Shown piece by piece: positions 34,036 to 46,700 of a stretch of DNA of 64,000 nt. Where the stretch lies: positions 11,244,262 through 11,308,261 of the forward strand of contig NC_068930.1 of the NCBI RefSeq assembly GCF_023091745.1. The letters are read 5' to 3'. The stretch is from Budorcas taxicolor (lineage: Eukaryota; Chordata; Mammalia; Artiodactyla; Bovidae). How positions within the stretch are numbered: position 1 is the stretch's first letter; each line of letters opens with the position of its first letter. A program made the translations under genes and the position numbers. The notes beneath the pieces were generated by a model. That model was not told the DNA's origin, ran no database searches, and saw only the letters and a program-made list of their open reading frames with translations.

Positions 34036-36188
34036 GACAAAGTTACCTACCATAGTGTTAATACTACTGTGGTTTGTGGCATACATTTATAATGGAAGGA
34101 AATGCTAAGATTCAGAAAACTAAGATGAAATTTTACTACAGGATGCTTGAGTTTTCTAGATCAGGTTTTTTACTAGAGTCTGCAGACCCCACAATGGTCC
34201 TTAGATCTAATTGAGAAGGTCTAAGAATTTGAATGGCAGAAGTTTTTTCTATGTAGAGGAAAAATCAAACTTTAGATTTTATGAGTTACCTGGATAAAAA
34301 GGGGGAAATCAGCCTTCAGATTCTCTTACAATAGAGTAAGAGGGAACAGATTTTTTCCCTCCTACCTGGAACAATGAAAAATAAACAGACAAATATATGT
34401 AAAATCATTTTGAAGACACTGAATATCAGGCAGTGAAAGACAGTTACCACTGAGAGACCAGAAACCAGTATAGACAGCTTCATAATTTTCTCCTATTGAT
34501 TGCATTAGGAGAGTTGCTAGGCCATGGGACAAGGAGGGGGAAATTAGGGAAAAGTTTGCCGACGCTTATCTGGGGAGAAGTAGCTGAGTGTCTTGGGGGA
34601 TGAAAGTGACATGGGCTTGCAGGACAGAACTCCAGAGAGGAGACTGCACCAGAGAATCTAGAATATCTGCAGATTCAAGCTTCCTTGGCACATTCAGCAG
34701 AGCACTGATCAGCACTTGTGTGGCGGAAAAATACCTGGTTCCAGGGAGAAACAAACAAACAAAATATCTGAAAAGACTAGAAAATAGTGCCTGGAATTCA
34801 CACACGGCTGGGGATACTGTCGATTCCCAATATTTGAGTTGGAAAAGCCCATAAATCACAGAACATTGGGTAGAAAACTCAGAAAGTTCCTGTGTTAGTA
34901 ATGGGGAGCGATTTGCCATAGACTGAGCAATGTGTAGAACCTGCGTAATATAACATAAAGGCTAGAACAGAAAGGATGAACCTGTTTCAAGGTAATTAAA
35001 CTATATTTCAGATCAAAGTTCAGAATACGTATGGGACGTAAAAAAATATCCAGCACTCAACAAAGTCAAAAGTCCATCATCCAAACGAAGTTTACCAGGC
35101 ATGCAAAGAAGCAGAAACGGAATTTGTAATGTGAAAAGTAATCAATCAGAGCTGACCTAGAATCCGCATAGCATTAGCAGAGAAAAACATTGAAATAGTT
35201 ATTATGAGTTTGTTCCATGTGTTCAAAATGTTAATGGCACAGAAAAAGAATGTAAAGAAGACCCCAGTCAAAATTCTAGAGATGAAAACTTTGAGAAGAA
35301 GCATATCGGGTAGGGTTAATGACAGTTGATATATCGCAGAAGAAAAGATCAGTGAATTTGAGAGCGATAATGGGAACTATCTAAAATAGAATTAGAAATT
35401 ATTTTTAAAAATATTAACAGAGGCTTGATAAGCTGTGGGACTGCTTTAATCAGCCTCACATATGTGTCAATGCACTCTCTGAAGAAGGATGAAAGGACGC
35501 AAAATATTCAAATAAGTAAGAGACAAGTATGTTCTAGATTTGATAAAAGCTATACAGAAGCTCGATAAATCCACAAGATGTAAGAAGAAAAGTACCACAA
35601 GGCACACCATAATCAAGTTTCTCAAAACCCGTGATGAACAGAAACCATAAAAGCTGCCAGAGAAAAGTGGTACCAAACGTACAGAAGAGCAAGGATGAGG
35701 ACGGCACCAGGTTCATTGTGAAATCGCGAGTGAGAGGACAGGGAAGCAGTGCACTGACAGCGCTGAAAGCAAAGACTGTTAACCTGGAGTTCCACGTACA
35801 CTGAATATACCTTTCAAGAAATAAAGGCAAAATAGAGTTTTGTGTGTTTTCTTCTGCTGTACTATAGCAAACTGAAGTAATTACCAGCAGATCTGTCCTA
35901 CAAGAAGAGGTAAAAGAAATTCTTTAGACAGAAGGAAAGTTTAGTACATGGAAATATGGGTCTACATAAAATATGAAGAACATCAAAATAATACTAAATG
36001 GGTAAATGTGCAAGACATTTTCTTATTATATAAATCACTTTAAAAGTCCATTGAAAATTTAAACAAAAATGATCATTTACTGTAGGGTTTGCAGCAAAGG
36101 TAATAATGTTTGACAAACTGACGTCTTCAGGTTCTATCTTAAGAACATAGAAAACTATGTGCACATTAAATCCAAATAATGAGAATAA

Positions 36189-36527
36189 GGGCTTCCCTGG
36201 TAGCCAAGCTGGTACAGAATCCACCTGTAATGCAGGAGACTCTGGTTCGATTCCTGGGTTGATAAGATCCCCTGGAGAAGGGATAGGCTACACATCCCAA
36301 TATTCATGGGCTTCCGTGGTGGCTCAGATGGTAAAGAATATACCTGCCATGATGGAGACCTGGGTTCAATCCCTGGGTTGGGAAAATCCCCTGGAGAGGG
36401 GCATGGCAATCCCCTCCTGAATTCTTGCCTGGAGAATCCCCATGGACAGAAGAGCCTGGAGGGCTACAGTCCATGGGGTCACAAAGAATTGGACGTGACT
36501 GAGCAACTAAGCACAGCACAGCAGAGC
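36189..36527 (+). mobile_element. Dimeric Bov-tA insertion sharing one target duplication
   Basis: Two tRNA-derived heads lie in tandem. The first (36189-36305) lacks the end of its BovA body; the second (36306-36527) is complete. Direct repeats 'aatgagaataa' at 36178-36188 and 36528-36538 enclose both. No separate duplication is seen at the internal junction. Confidence 0.85.
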
Positions 36528-37681
36528 AATGAGAATAAAGGATATCGTAAATATCAAAGTAAAAATCAATGCAATGGAAAAGATTAAATATTTTGAGTTA
36601 GTCACTGAAATAAAATCTGATTCTGTGGGAAAATAAAAAAATTGATAAATCTCTAGCTAAACTGGTTGGAAGAAACACAGATTGCTGATATCAAGAATTA
36701 TGTTGGTGACATTACAACAGATTCTGCAGATAAAAGGATATAAATACAACATTATCAGAAGTTTCATAATGATAAATCAGGTAATTTAGATAAACTGGAA
36801 AATTTCCTTTAAGTCATAAACTAACAGTAACCACTCAAAAATAGCTCTGTATCTACTGAGGAAAAGTAATTCACAGTTTAAAACTATCTCAAAGGAAAAT
36901 TACAGGCCAAGTGATTTCACTAATAAATTTTACCAAACACTTATGGAAAAAAGATCCAAGAAACAATTCTTTACAAACTCTAAAAGAGAATTGAAGAGGA
37001 GGAAATATTTTTCAACTAATTCTCTGAGGCTAGTACTACACTGATATGAAAATCAGGCAAAGATACAAAAAAAAAGCAGAAAGAAACCCATAAATCAATA
37101 TATCTCATGAAAATATATGGAAGAATTCTAAAAAATTTTGATCAAGAATAACAATTTGTGAAAAGGATAAAGTAGGGTTTATCCTATGAATGCAGATTTA
37201 TTTTAATGTTACAAAATATCAACCAATATCATTCATTGTGTTATCAACATAAATAAGAAAAAACCTTATGATCATCTCAATAAATTAAATAAAACATTTT
37301 GAAACCATTTCAACATACATTCTTGATAAAAACTTAACAAATTAGGAATGCAGGGGAACTTCCTAAACCTGATAATATCAACTTAAAACCTGAAGAACAT
37401 TATTTTTATATTTAAAGACTAAATGTTTCCCCTCAAAGATTAGGAACAAGAAAAGGATATTTGCTTTTACAAATTTTAATCAATATTATACTATAATTTC
37501 TTGTCACAGCAATTGGGGGGTAAAGGCATCCATATTAGAAAAGAAGAAATATAATTTTCTTTATTTACAGATGTAATCACATCTGTATGTGTAAAAAATC
37601 CAATGGAGTCTTTAAAACAGCTGTGAGAAGTTAATTTGGCAAAGTTATAAGACATAAATCAATATACAGAATATAATTGTA

Positions 37682-37885
37682 ACCTAGTGGCTCAGACAGT
37701 AAAGAATGTGCCTGCAGTGAAGAATACCTGGGTTCAACCCCTGGGTTGGGAAGATCCCCTGGAGAAGGGAAGGGCTACGCACTCCAGTATTCTTACCTGG
37801 AGAATCCCATGGACAGAGGAGCCTGGTGGCTACAGTCCTTGGGGTCGCAAAGAGTCAGACACAACTGAGAGACTAACATTTTCAA
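37682..37885 (+). mobile_element. Bov-tA SINE in ancient L1
   Basis: Head 'aacctagtggctcagacagt', a B-box-like 'gttcaacccc', BovA body, end 'gagagactaacattttc'. L1 ORF2-like sequence resumes on its right. Confidence 0.88.
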
Positions 37886-37940
37886 TTTTCTCATACTAGC
37901 AATAAAGAAATGGAAATTGAGATTATAAAGAAATTAAATG

Positions 37941-38369
37941 CTGGAGGCCTCCCCGCCCTGCCAGTGGCCTCATAGCAGACTTGCACCACTGGGTCTCAAA
38001 TCCAGCCACGCTGGGGCCCTGCCCTGCCCAGCAGTTTGCCTTCAGCAGTCATGGGCAACTAGGCCTCTCCGCTAACTTCCTGGGATGTGCCTTACCTGCC
38101 AACACATCCACGGCAACTACATGAGGCAGGGTCTTGAGCCAGCGAGGCCAAGGGTCAGCCTTCAGTACCAGCATGCGAACAGCAGTCAGCTGATCAAAGA
38201 GAAAGACACATGCATCCCCTTAGGGAGCACTGCTGGGCCCAGAGGCTCTGCTGGCCAGAGGGAAACACGCGGTGCCCCGCAGGACATCTACATGGGACTA
38301 CTTCTCCAAAATCAAGAGACACAACTGACCTACCTAATAAAAGAAAGAAACACAGAGAATTAGGCCAAA
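37941..38369 (+). mobile_element. L1 5'-region fragment (old placental type)
   Basis: GC-rich. 'gcgaggccaagggtcagcct', 'gaacagcagtcagctgatca' and 'cacaactgacctacctaata' resemble the 5' region upstream of ORF1 in carnivore/ungulate L1s. Identification rests on recalled phrases and is moderate. Confidence 0.5.
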
Positions 38370-38377
38370 GGAAGAGA

Positions 38378-39614
38378 TCAGTTCAGTTCAGTCACTCAGT
38401 CATGTCTGACTCTTTGCGACCCCATGGACTGCAGCACGCCAGGCTTCCCTGTCCATCACCAACTCCTGGAGTTTACTCAAACTCAGGTCCATTGTGTCGG
38501 GGATGCCATCCAACCATCTCATCCTCTATCATCTTCTCTTTCCGCCTTTAATCTTTCCCAGCATCAGGGCCTTTTCCAGTGGGTTGGTTCTTCGCAACAG
38601 GTGACCACAGTATTGGAGTTTCAGCTTCAGCATCAGTCCTTCCAATGAATATTCAGAACTGATCTCCTTTGGGATGGACTGGCTGGATCTCCTTGCTGTC
38701 CAAGGGACTCTCAAAAGTCTTCAACACCACAATTCAAAAGCATAAATTCTTCTGTACTCAGCTTTGTTTATGGTCCAACTCTCACATCCATACATGACTA
38801 CTGGAAAAACCATAGCTTTGACTGGATGGACCTTTGTTGGTAAAGTAATGTCTCTGCTTTTTAATACGCTGTCTAGGTTGATCATAGCTTTTCTTCCAAG
38901 GAGCAAGCATCTTTTAATTTCATGGCTGCAGTGATTTTGGAGCCCCCCAAAATAGTTTGTCACTGTTTCCACTGTTTCCCCATCTATATGCCATGAAGTG
39001 ATGGGACCAAATGCCATGATCTTCATTTGCTGAATGTTGAGCTTTAAGGCAACTTTTTCACTCTCCTCTTTCACTTTCTTCAAGAGACTCTTTAGCTCTT
39101 CTTCACTCAGCCATGAGGGTAGTGTCATCTGTGTATCTGTGGTTATTGATATTTCTTCTGGCAATCTTGCTTCCAGCTTGTGCTTCATTCAGCCTGGCAT
39201 TTCGCATGATGTACTCTGCATATAAGTTAAATAAGCAGGTGACAATATACAGCCTTGATGTACTCCTTTCCTGATTTGAAACCAGTCTGTTGTTCCATGT
39301 CCAGTTCTAACTGTTGCTTCTTGACCTGCATACAGATTTCTCAGGAGGCAGGTCAGGTGTCTGGTCTTCCCATTCTCTTTAAGAATTTTCCACAGTTTGT
39401 TGTCATCCACACAGTCAAAGGCTTTGGTATAGTCAATAAAGCAAAAGTAGATGTTTTTCTGAAACTCTATTGCTCTTTTGATGATCCAATGTATGTTGGC
39501 AATTTGATCTCTGGTTCCTCTGCTATCTGGAAAACTCAGCAGTGGCCACAGGATTGGAAAACGTCAGTTTTCATTCCAGTCCCAATGAAAGGCAATGCCA
39601 AAGTATGTTTAAAT
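38378..39614 (-). mobile_element. BovB copy with inverted 5' end and target duplication
   Basis: 38378-39523 is antisense BovB, from its 3' terminus back into the reverse transcriptase region. A YTDD-type catalytic box can be read in one frame around 39130-39170. At about 39529 the orientation flips: 39529-39613 is sense BovB matching 51712-51795 of the longer copy in this window. An 8-bp repeat 'gaagagat' at 38370-38377 and 39615-39622 encloses the whole structure, consistent with one insertion by twin priming. Frames are disrupted. Confidence 0.88.
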
Positions 39615-39622
39615 GAAGAGAT

Positions 39623-40113
39623 GGAGGAATATAATCCAATGAAAGAATAAGACAAAGTCTAGAAAAAGAACTGATCCATGGCTGGTGTACATCTGCATGC
39701 CAAGGATATCACCAACAACCTGCTCAAGTTAGGCACCTAAATCCATCACAGCAGAAGGGGAGAAGCAAAAGGTCTTATCTCTAGGGAACTATGACCTAAT
39801 TCCAACAGCAGGTTGTAGAGTTTCAAGTGGGTGATGCAGAAAGGCCCTGAGTCTCTGCATTTCCTTGCTGTAATAAGCTGTAACTCACCATCAAGGGTTC
39901 AGGGAGGGTGTATAGGGAGTCTGGGGAAGAGCTTCCATGGGGGCACAGCGCAACGCAGCCCCTGTGCACCACCATACTCCAGCCTTTAGGCAGATCCTAA
40001 TATAATCACTTTATAAGGAAAAAGCCTATTTTCAGGAGTCTGCTGTAGGCCAACTCACTAGCTTGAACTTTAGCAAATTATCAGTTTCTCAAGGACTCAG
40101 TTGCCTCTTCTTT
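39623..40113. other. Unique sequence upstream of the full-length L1
   Basis: No repeat or exon recognised. It contains the left flank of the L1 insertion site. Confidence 0.45.
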
Positions 40114-40130
40114 GAAAAGAGAGGACTGAG
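40114..40130. repeat. Left target-site duplication of the full-length L1
   Basis: 'gaaaagagaggactgag' is repeated exactly at 47979-47995. The preceding 'ttt' and the A-rich start fit the L1 endonuclease preference for TT/AAAA-like sites. Confidence 0.97.
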
Positions 40131-42819
40131 ATGGGTCCTAAGATGGTGGAGGAATAGGACGGGGAGACCACTTTCTCCCTCAAAAATTCATCAAAACAAC
40201 ATTTCAAAGCTGAGTAAATTCCACAAAACAACTTCTGAATGCTGGCAGAGGACATCAGGCACCCAGCAAAGCAGATCATTGGCTTCAAAAACAGGTAGGA
40301 AAAAATATAATTAGACAAAAAAAGAGACAAAGGAGGTAGGGAGGGAGCTCCGTCCCAGGAAGGGAATCCCGTCCCGGGAAGAGACTCTTAAAAAGAGAGG
40401 TTTCCAAACACCAGGAAACATTCTCGCTACCGAGTCTGTGGCGAGCTTTGGAAGCACAGAGGGCAACATAACAGGAAGGAAAAATAAATAAATAATTAAA
40501 ACTAACAGATTACGAGCCCAACAGTAACTCCCCCAGTGGAAAAGCAGCGCAGACGCCTGCATCCGCCACTAGCAAGTGGAGGCTGGGCAGGGAGGAACGG
40601 GAGGTGCAGCTGGCAGTGCTTTTTAAGAATCGGGCCACGGGAGGCATGGGCTGCAGTGTTTTTTTGAGAATCGGGCTGGAACGCCCTGTGCGCGGACAGA
40701 GCGAGCTAAATTGGGCTAGCAAACCAGACTGTGGGATAGCTACCACGCGAAACACTCGAACATAAGACACCGCCAGGACCGCGCACAGAACAAAGGGCGG
40801 ATCGGAAATAGCCGGCTGCAGACCATCCCCCTCCGGTGACAGGCAGCCAGAGCCTTAAGGGCTTGAAGGGGGCATTCGCAGCCCAAGAGAGACATTACCT
40901 ACCAAAATGCAAGCAGGTTTCTTTGTTAACTAAGACTCCTGGGGGTTCTGGACAGTCATCATCTGCCTGAGAAGGAACGCCAGCGGTATACCCAGAAAGC
41001 TGAGCAGCAGGGAAAGGCCATAGTCGCAGCGATTGTGCTTGCCAAACTCCTGAGCCACTCGGACCTGGGAAGGGGACAAAATGCAGGCCCAACCAAATCT
41101 GCGCCTCTGAGGGCTTCCTGAGCGCCGAGCTTGAGCGGCTTAGACCGGGGAGGTGCATGCAGCCTAGGGCCGGCCTCAGATGGTTCCCCAGCAGAGCTAC
41201 GGAGAGCCTGAGCGTTGTGTGCCGCGAGCAGGGGCAAGCCCAGAGTGGATGAGATACTGCAAGCACACGCCAGTAATATTTGTTTGCAGCATCCCTCCTT
41301 CCCCACAGCGCGACTGAATAGTGAGCCTAGTGTGTCCACCACCGCCTCCCTGTGTCAAGACGGAAATCAGACACGGAAGAGACCACCAAACAGAGGAAGT
41401 TAAACAGAGGGAACCGCCTTGGAAGGGACCCCACACAACCCACAACACCAGAGAAAGGGCCAGATATACCTTTAGTACTTATACAATCATTTTTTTTTCT
41501 CTGTTTTTTTTTTTTTTTTTTTTTTTTGGAGTTGATGGGGTTGCATGATTGTTTTTTCTTCTTTCTTTGTTTTTCTTTTTTTTAACTTTCATAAATTTTT
41601 AAGTACTCTATTTCTCTAATTATTATTTTTAATAATTCTTGTGGCTTTGTTTTCTTTTTTGTTGTTGTTTATTTTGTTTGTTCTGTTTGTTTGCTTGTTT
41701 TTTCTTTCTTTTTTTCCACTTCTTCTTCTTTTCTTTAATATTGTATTTTTGAAAATCCAATCTCTACTCCAGATTTTTAATCTTTGCTTTTTGGTATTTG
41801 TTGTCAATTTTGTACATGTAAAAACCCAATCTTCAGTTCCCAATTTTATCTGAGAGCAAGATTACTGGCTTGACCACTCCTCCCCGCCTTTGGACTCTCC
41901 TTTTTCTCCACCAGGTGGCCTCTGTCTCCTCCCTCCCCCTTCTTTTCTCTACCCAACCCTGCGAATCTCTGTGTGTTCCAGACGGTGGAGAACACTCAGG
42001 GAATGGGTTACTGGCCGGATCTCTCTCTCTCCCTTTCATTTCCCTCTTTTATCCTCCTGGCCACCTCTGTCTACTTCCTCCCTCTCCTCTTCCCTGTATA
42101 ACTCCGTGAACACCTCTGAGTGGTCCCGACTGTGGAGCGTACATAAGGAAGTGACTACTGGCTAGCTTGCTATCTCCTCTTTTGATACTACCTCATCTCA
42201 TTCCAGTCACCTCTAACTACCCCCTCCCTCTTCTCTTCTCCGTGTAACTCAGCGAACCTCTATGGGTGACCCTCAATGTGGAGAAACCTTTCATCTTTAA
42301 CCTAGATGCTTTATCATCAGTGCTGTATTGATAGTGAAGTCCTGAGGCTAGGGTAAAAATAAAACTGAAAACCAGAAACAGGAGGCTCAAGTCCAAATCC
42401 TAAGAACATCAGAGAAATCCTGAATCCAGGGAACATTAATCAATAGGAGCTCATCAAATGCCTCCATACCTACGCTGAAACCAAGCACCACCCAAGGGCC
42501 AACAAGTTCCAGAGCAAGACATACCACGCTAATTCTCCAGCAACACAGGAACACACCCCTGAGCTTCAATATACAGGCAGCTCAAAACTACTCCAAAACC
42601 ATTGACGTCTCACAACCCATTACTGGACAGTTCATAGCACTCCAGAGAGAAGAAATCCAGCTCCACCCACCAGAACTCCAACACAAGCCTCCCTAACCAG
42701 GAAACCTTGACAAGCCACTGATACAAACCCACCCACAGTGAGGAAAGTCCATATTAAAGAGAACTCCACAAATCCCCAGAATATAGAAAGGCCACCCCAA
42801 ATGCAGCAATATAACCAAG
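40131..42819 (+). promoter_or_regulatory. L1 5' UTR / internal promoter
   Basis: About 2.7 kb. An 'aagatgg' motif at 40140-40146, some 10 bases into the element, matches the YY1-site core that positions transcription starts in other mammalian L1s. 40320-41450 is relatively GC- and CpG-rich; 41489-41850 is strongly T-rich with a long T run ending near 41527. Antisense frames at 40510-41448 exist but match nothing known to me. Promoter activity is inferred from position and family. Confidence 0.8.
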
Positions 42820-43745
42820 ATGAAGAGACAAAGGAATACTCAGCAGGTAAAGGAACAGGAGAGTTGCCCACCAAACCAAACCAAAGAGGAGGAGGTAGGG
42901 AATCTACCTGAGAAGGAATTCCGAATATTGATAGTGAAAATGATCCAAAATCTTGAAATCAAAATGGAATCACAGATAAATAGCCTGGAGACAAGGATTG
43001 AGAAGATGCAAGAAAGGTTTAACAAGGACCTAGAAGAAATAAAAAAGAGTCAAAATATAATGAATAACGCAATAAATGAGATCAGAAACACTCTGGAGGC
43101 AACAAATAGCAGAATAACGGAGGCAGAAGATAGGATTAGTGAAATAGAAGATAGAATGGTAGAAATAAATGAATCAGAGAGGAAAAAAGAAAAACAAATT
43201 AAAAGAAATGAGGACAACCTCAGAGACCTCCAGGACAATATTAAACGCTCCAACATTCAAATTATAGGAGTCCCAGAAGAAGAAGACAAAAAGAAAGACC
43301 ATGAGAAAATTCTTGAGGAGATAATAGTTGAAAACTTCCCTAAATGGGGAAGGAAATAATCACCCAAGTCCAAGAAACCCAGAGAATTCCAAACAGGATA
43401 AACCCAAGGCGAAACACCCCAAGACATATATTAATCAAATTAACAAAGACCAAACACAAAGAACAGATATTAAAAGCAGCAAGGGAAAAACAACAAATAA
43501 CACACAAGGGCATTCCCATAAGAATAGCTGCAGATCTTTCAATAGAAACTCTTCAGGCCAGGAAGGAATGGCAAGACATACTTAAAGTGATGAAAGAAAA
43601 TAACCTACAGCCCAGATTACTGTACCCAGCAAGGATCTCATTCAAATATGAAGGAGAAATAAAAAGCTTTACAGACAAGCAAAAGCTGAGAGATTTCAGC
43701 ACCACCAAACCAGCTCTCCAACAAATACTAAAGGATATTCTCTAG
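42820..43745 (+). pseudogene. L1 ORF1 (RNA-binding chaperone), one-base frameshift
   Basis: ORF1p is the trimeric RNA-binding protein that coats L1 RNA. The first frame (42820-43359) encodes 179 residues. A charged N-terminus is followed by a long coiled coil at residues ~40-135 (MESQINSLETRIEKMQERF and onward) and the start of the RRM (SNIQIIGVPEEE, ~144-155). After residue 175 it runs into a stop. The RRM remainder and C-terminal domain (HILIKL, LKAAREK, ADLSIETLQARKEW) continue in another frame at 43344-43745. The frames would join if one A were present in the run before 'tgggg' at ~43344, so a single-base deletion is the simplest explanation. Together the two parts cover about 308 residues, close to family size. 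Confidence 0.93.
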
Positions 43746-43796
43746 ACAGGAAACACAAAAAGGGCGTATAAACCCAAACCCAAAACAATAAAGTAA

Positions 43797-46700
43797 ATGG
43801 CAACGGGATCACACTTATCAATAATTACCTTAAACGTAAATGGGTTGAATGCCCCAACCAAAAGACAAAGACTGGCTGAATGGATACAAAAACAAGATCC
43901 CTATATATGCTGCCTACAAGAGACCCACCTCAAAACAATGGACACATACAGACTGAAAGTGAAGGGCTGGAAAAAGATATTTCACGCAAATAGAGACCAA
44001 AAGAAAGCAGGAGTAGCAATAATCATCTCCGATAAAATAGACTTTAAAACAAAGGCTGTGAAAAGAGACAAAGAAGGCCACTACATAATGATCAAAGGAT
44101 CAATCCAAGAAGAAGATATAACAATTATAAATATATATGCACCCAACATAGGAGCACCACAATATGTAAGACAAATGCTAACAAGTATGAAAGGGGAAAT
44201 TAACAATAACACAATAATAGTGGGAGACTTTAATATCCCACTCACACCTATGAACAGATCAACTAAACAGAAGATTAACAAAGAAATGCAAACTTTAAAT
44301 GATACAACAGACCAGTTAGACCTAATTGATAGCTATAGGACATTTCACCCCAAAACAATGAATTTCACCTTTTTCTCAAGTGCTCATGGAACCTTTTCTA
44401 GGATAGATCACATCCTGGGCCATAAATCCAACCTTGATAAATTCAAAAAAATCGAAATCATCCCAAGCATCTTTTCTGACCATAATGCATTAAGATTAGA
44501 TCTCAATTACAGGAGAAAAAATAGTAAAAATCCCAATATATGGAGGCTGAACAACACGCTCCTGAATAACCAACTAATCACAGAAGAAATAAAAAAAGAA
44601 ATCAAATTATGCATAGAAACGAATGAAAATGAAAACACAACAACCCAAAATCTGTGGGACACTATCAAAGCAGTGCTTAGAGGAAAGTTCATAGCAATAC
44701 AGGCATACCTCAAGAAACAAGAAAGAAGTCAAATAAATAACCTAACTCTACACCTAAAGCAACTAGAAAAGGAAGAAATGGAGAACCCCAGGGTTAGTAG
44801 AAGGAAAGAAATCTTAAAAATTAGGGAAGAAATAAATGCAAAAGAAACAAAAGAGACCATAGCAAAAATCAACAAAGCCAAAAGCTGGTTCTTTGAAAGG
44901 ATAAATAAAATTGACAAACCATTAGCTAGACTCATCAAGAAACAAAGGGAGAAGAATAAAATCAATAAAATTTGAAATGAAAATGGAGAGATCACAACAG
45001 ACAACACAGAAATACAAAGGATCATAAGAGACTACTATCAGCAATTATATGCCAATAAAATGGACAGTGTGGAAGAAATGGACAAATTCTTAGAAAAGTA
45101 CAACTTTCCAAAACTGAACCAGGAAGAAATAGAAAATCTTAACAGACCCATCACAAGCATGGAAATTGAAACTGTAATCAGAAATCTTCCAGCAAACCAA
45201 AGCCCAGGTCCAGACGGCTTCACAGCTGAATTCTACCAAAAATTTCTAGAAGAGCTAACACCTATCCTACTGAAACTCTTCCAGAAAATTGCAGAAAAGG
45301 GTAAACTTCCAAACTCATTCTATGAGGCCACCATCACCCTAATACCAAAACCTAACAAAGACGCCACAAAATAAGAAAACTACAGGCCAATATCACTGAT
45401 GAACATAGATGCAAAAATCCTCAACAAAATTCTAGCAATCAGAATCCAACCACACATTAAAAAGATCATACACCATGACCAAGTGGGCTTTATCCCAGGG
45501 ATGCAAGGATTCTTCAATATCCGCAAATCAATCAATGTAATTCACCACATTAACAAATTGAAAAATAAAAGCCATATGATTATCTCAATAGATGCAGAGA
45601 AGGCCTTTGACAAAGTTCAACATCCATTTATGATAAAAACTCTTCAGAAAGCAGGAATAGAAGGAACATACCTCAACATAATAAAAGCTATATATGACAA
45701 ACCCACAGCAAACATTATCCTCAATGGTGAAAAATTGAAAGCATTTCCCCTAAAATCAGGAACAAGACAAGGGTGCCCACTTTCACCGCTACTATTCAAC
45801 ATAGTTCTGGAAGTTTTGGCCACAGCAATCAGAGCAGAAAAAGAAATAAAAGGAATCCAAATTGGAAAAGAAGAAGTCAAACTCTCACTGTTTGCAGATG
45901 ACATGATCCTCTACATAGAAAATCCTAAAGACTCCACCAGAAAATTACTAGAGCTAATCAATGAATATAGTAAAGTTGCAGGATATAAAATCAACACTCA
46001 GAAATCCCTTGCATTCCTATACGCTAATAATGAGAAAGTAGAAAAAGAAATTAAGGAAACAATTCCATTCACCATTGCAATGAAAAGAATAAAATACTTA
46101 GGAATATACCTACCTAAAGAAACAAAAGACCTATATATCGAAAACTATAAAACACTGATGAAAGAAATCAAAGAGGACACTAATAGATGGAAAAGTATAC
46201 CATGTTCATGGATCAGAAGAATCAATATAGTGAAAATGAGTATACTACCCAAAGCAATCTACAGATTCAATGCAATCCCTATCAAGCTACCAGCGGTATT
46301 TTTCACAGAACTAGAACAAATAATTTCAAGATTTGTATGGAAATACAAAAAACCTCAAATAGCCAAAGCTATCTTGAGAAAGAAGAATGGAACTGGAGGA
46401 ATCAACTTGCCTGACTTCAGGCTCTACTACAAAGCCACAGTCATCAAGACAGTATGGTACTGGCACAAAGACAGAAATATAGATCAATGGAACAAAATAG
46501 AAAGCCCAGAGATCAATCCACACGCCTATGGACACCTTATCTTCGATAAAGGAGGCAAGAATATACAATGGAGTAAAGACAATCTCTTTAACAAGTGGTG
46601 CTGGGAAAACTGGTCAACCACTTGTAAAAGAATGAAACTAGATCACTTTCTAACACCACACACAAAAATAAACTCAAAATGGATTAAAGATCTAAATGTA

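Larger units (their letters stand above)
34360..37940 (+). mobile_element. Ancient L1 (L1ME/HAL1-like): 5' region, ORF1 and part of ORF2
   Basis: 34360-35000 matches old mammalian L1 5' sequence ('agttaccactgagagaccag', 'gagaatctagaatatctgca'). 35000-36180 matches ORF1, including 'aaggcacaccataatcaagt' and 'aaagctgccagagaaaag', and its downstream spacer. After a SINE pair the match resumes at about 36540 within ORF2 past the endonuclease domain and runs to 37940 with a second SINE inside. Nearly all frames are broken. The endonuclease-coding part is missing, either by deletion or because it was lost before insertion. Confidence 0.75.

Noticed and set aside
40510..41448. Antisense frames in the L1 5' UTR, considered as an ORF0-like gene
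   Set aside because: ORF0 is described in primate L1s; these frames match nothing I recognise and lie in GC-rich sequence where long frames arise by chance.
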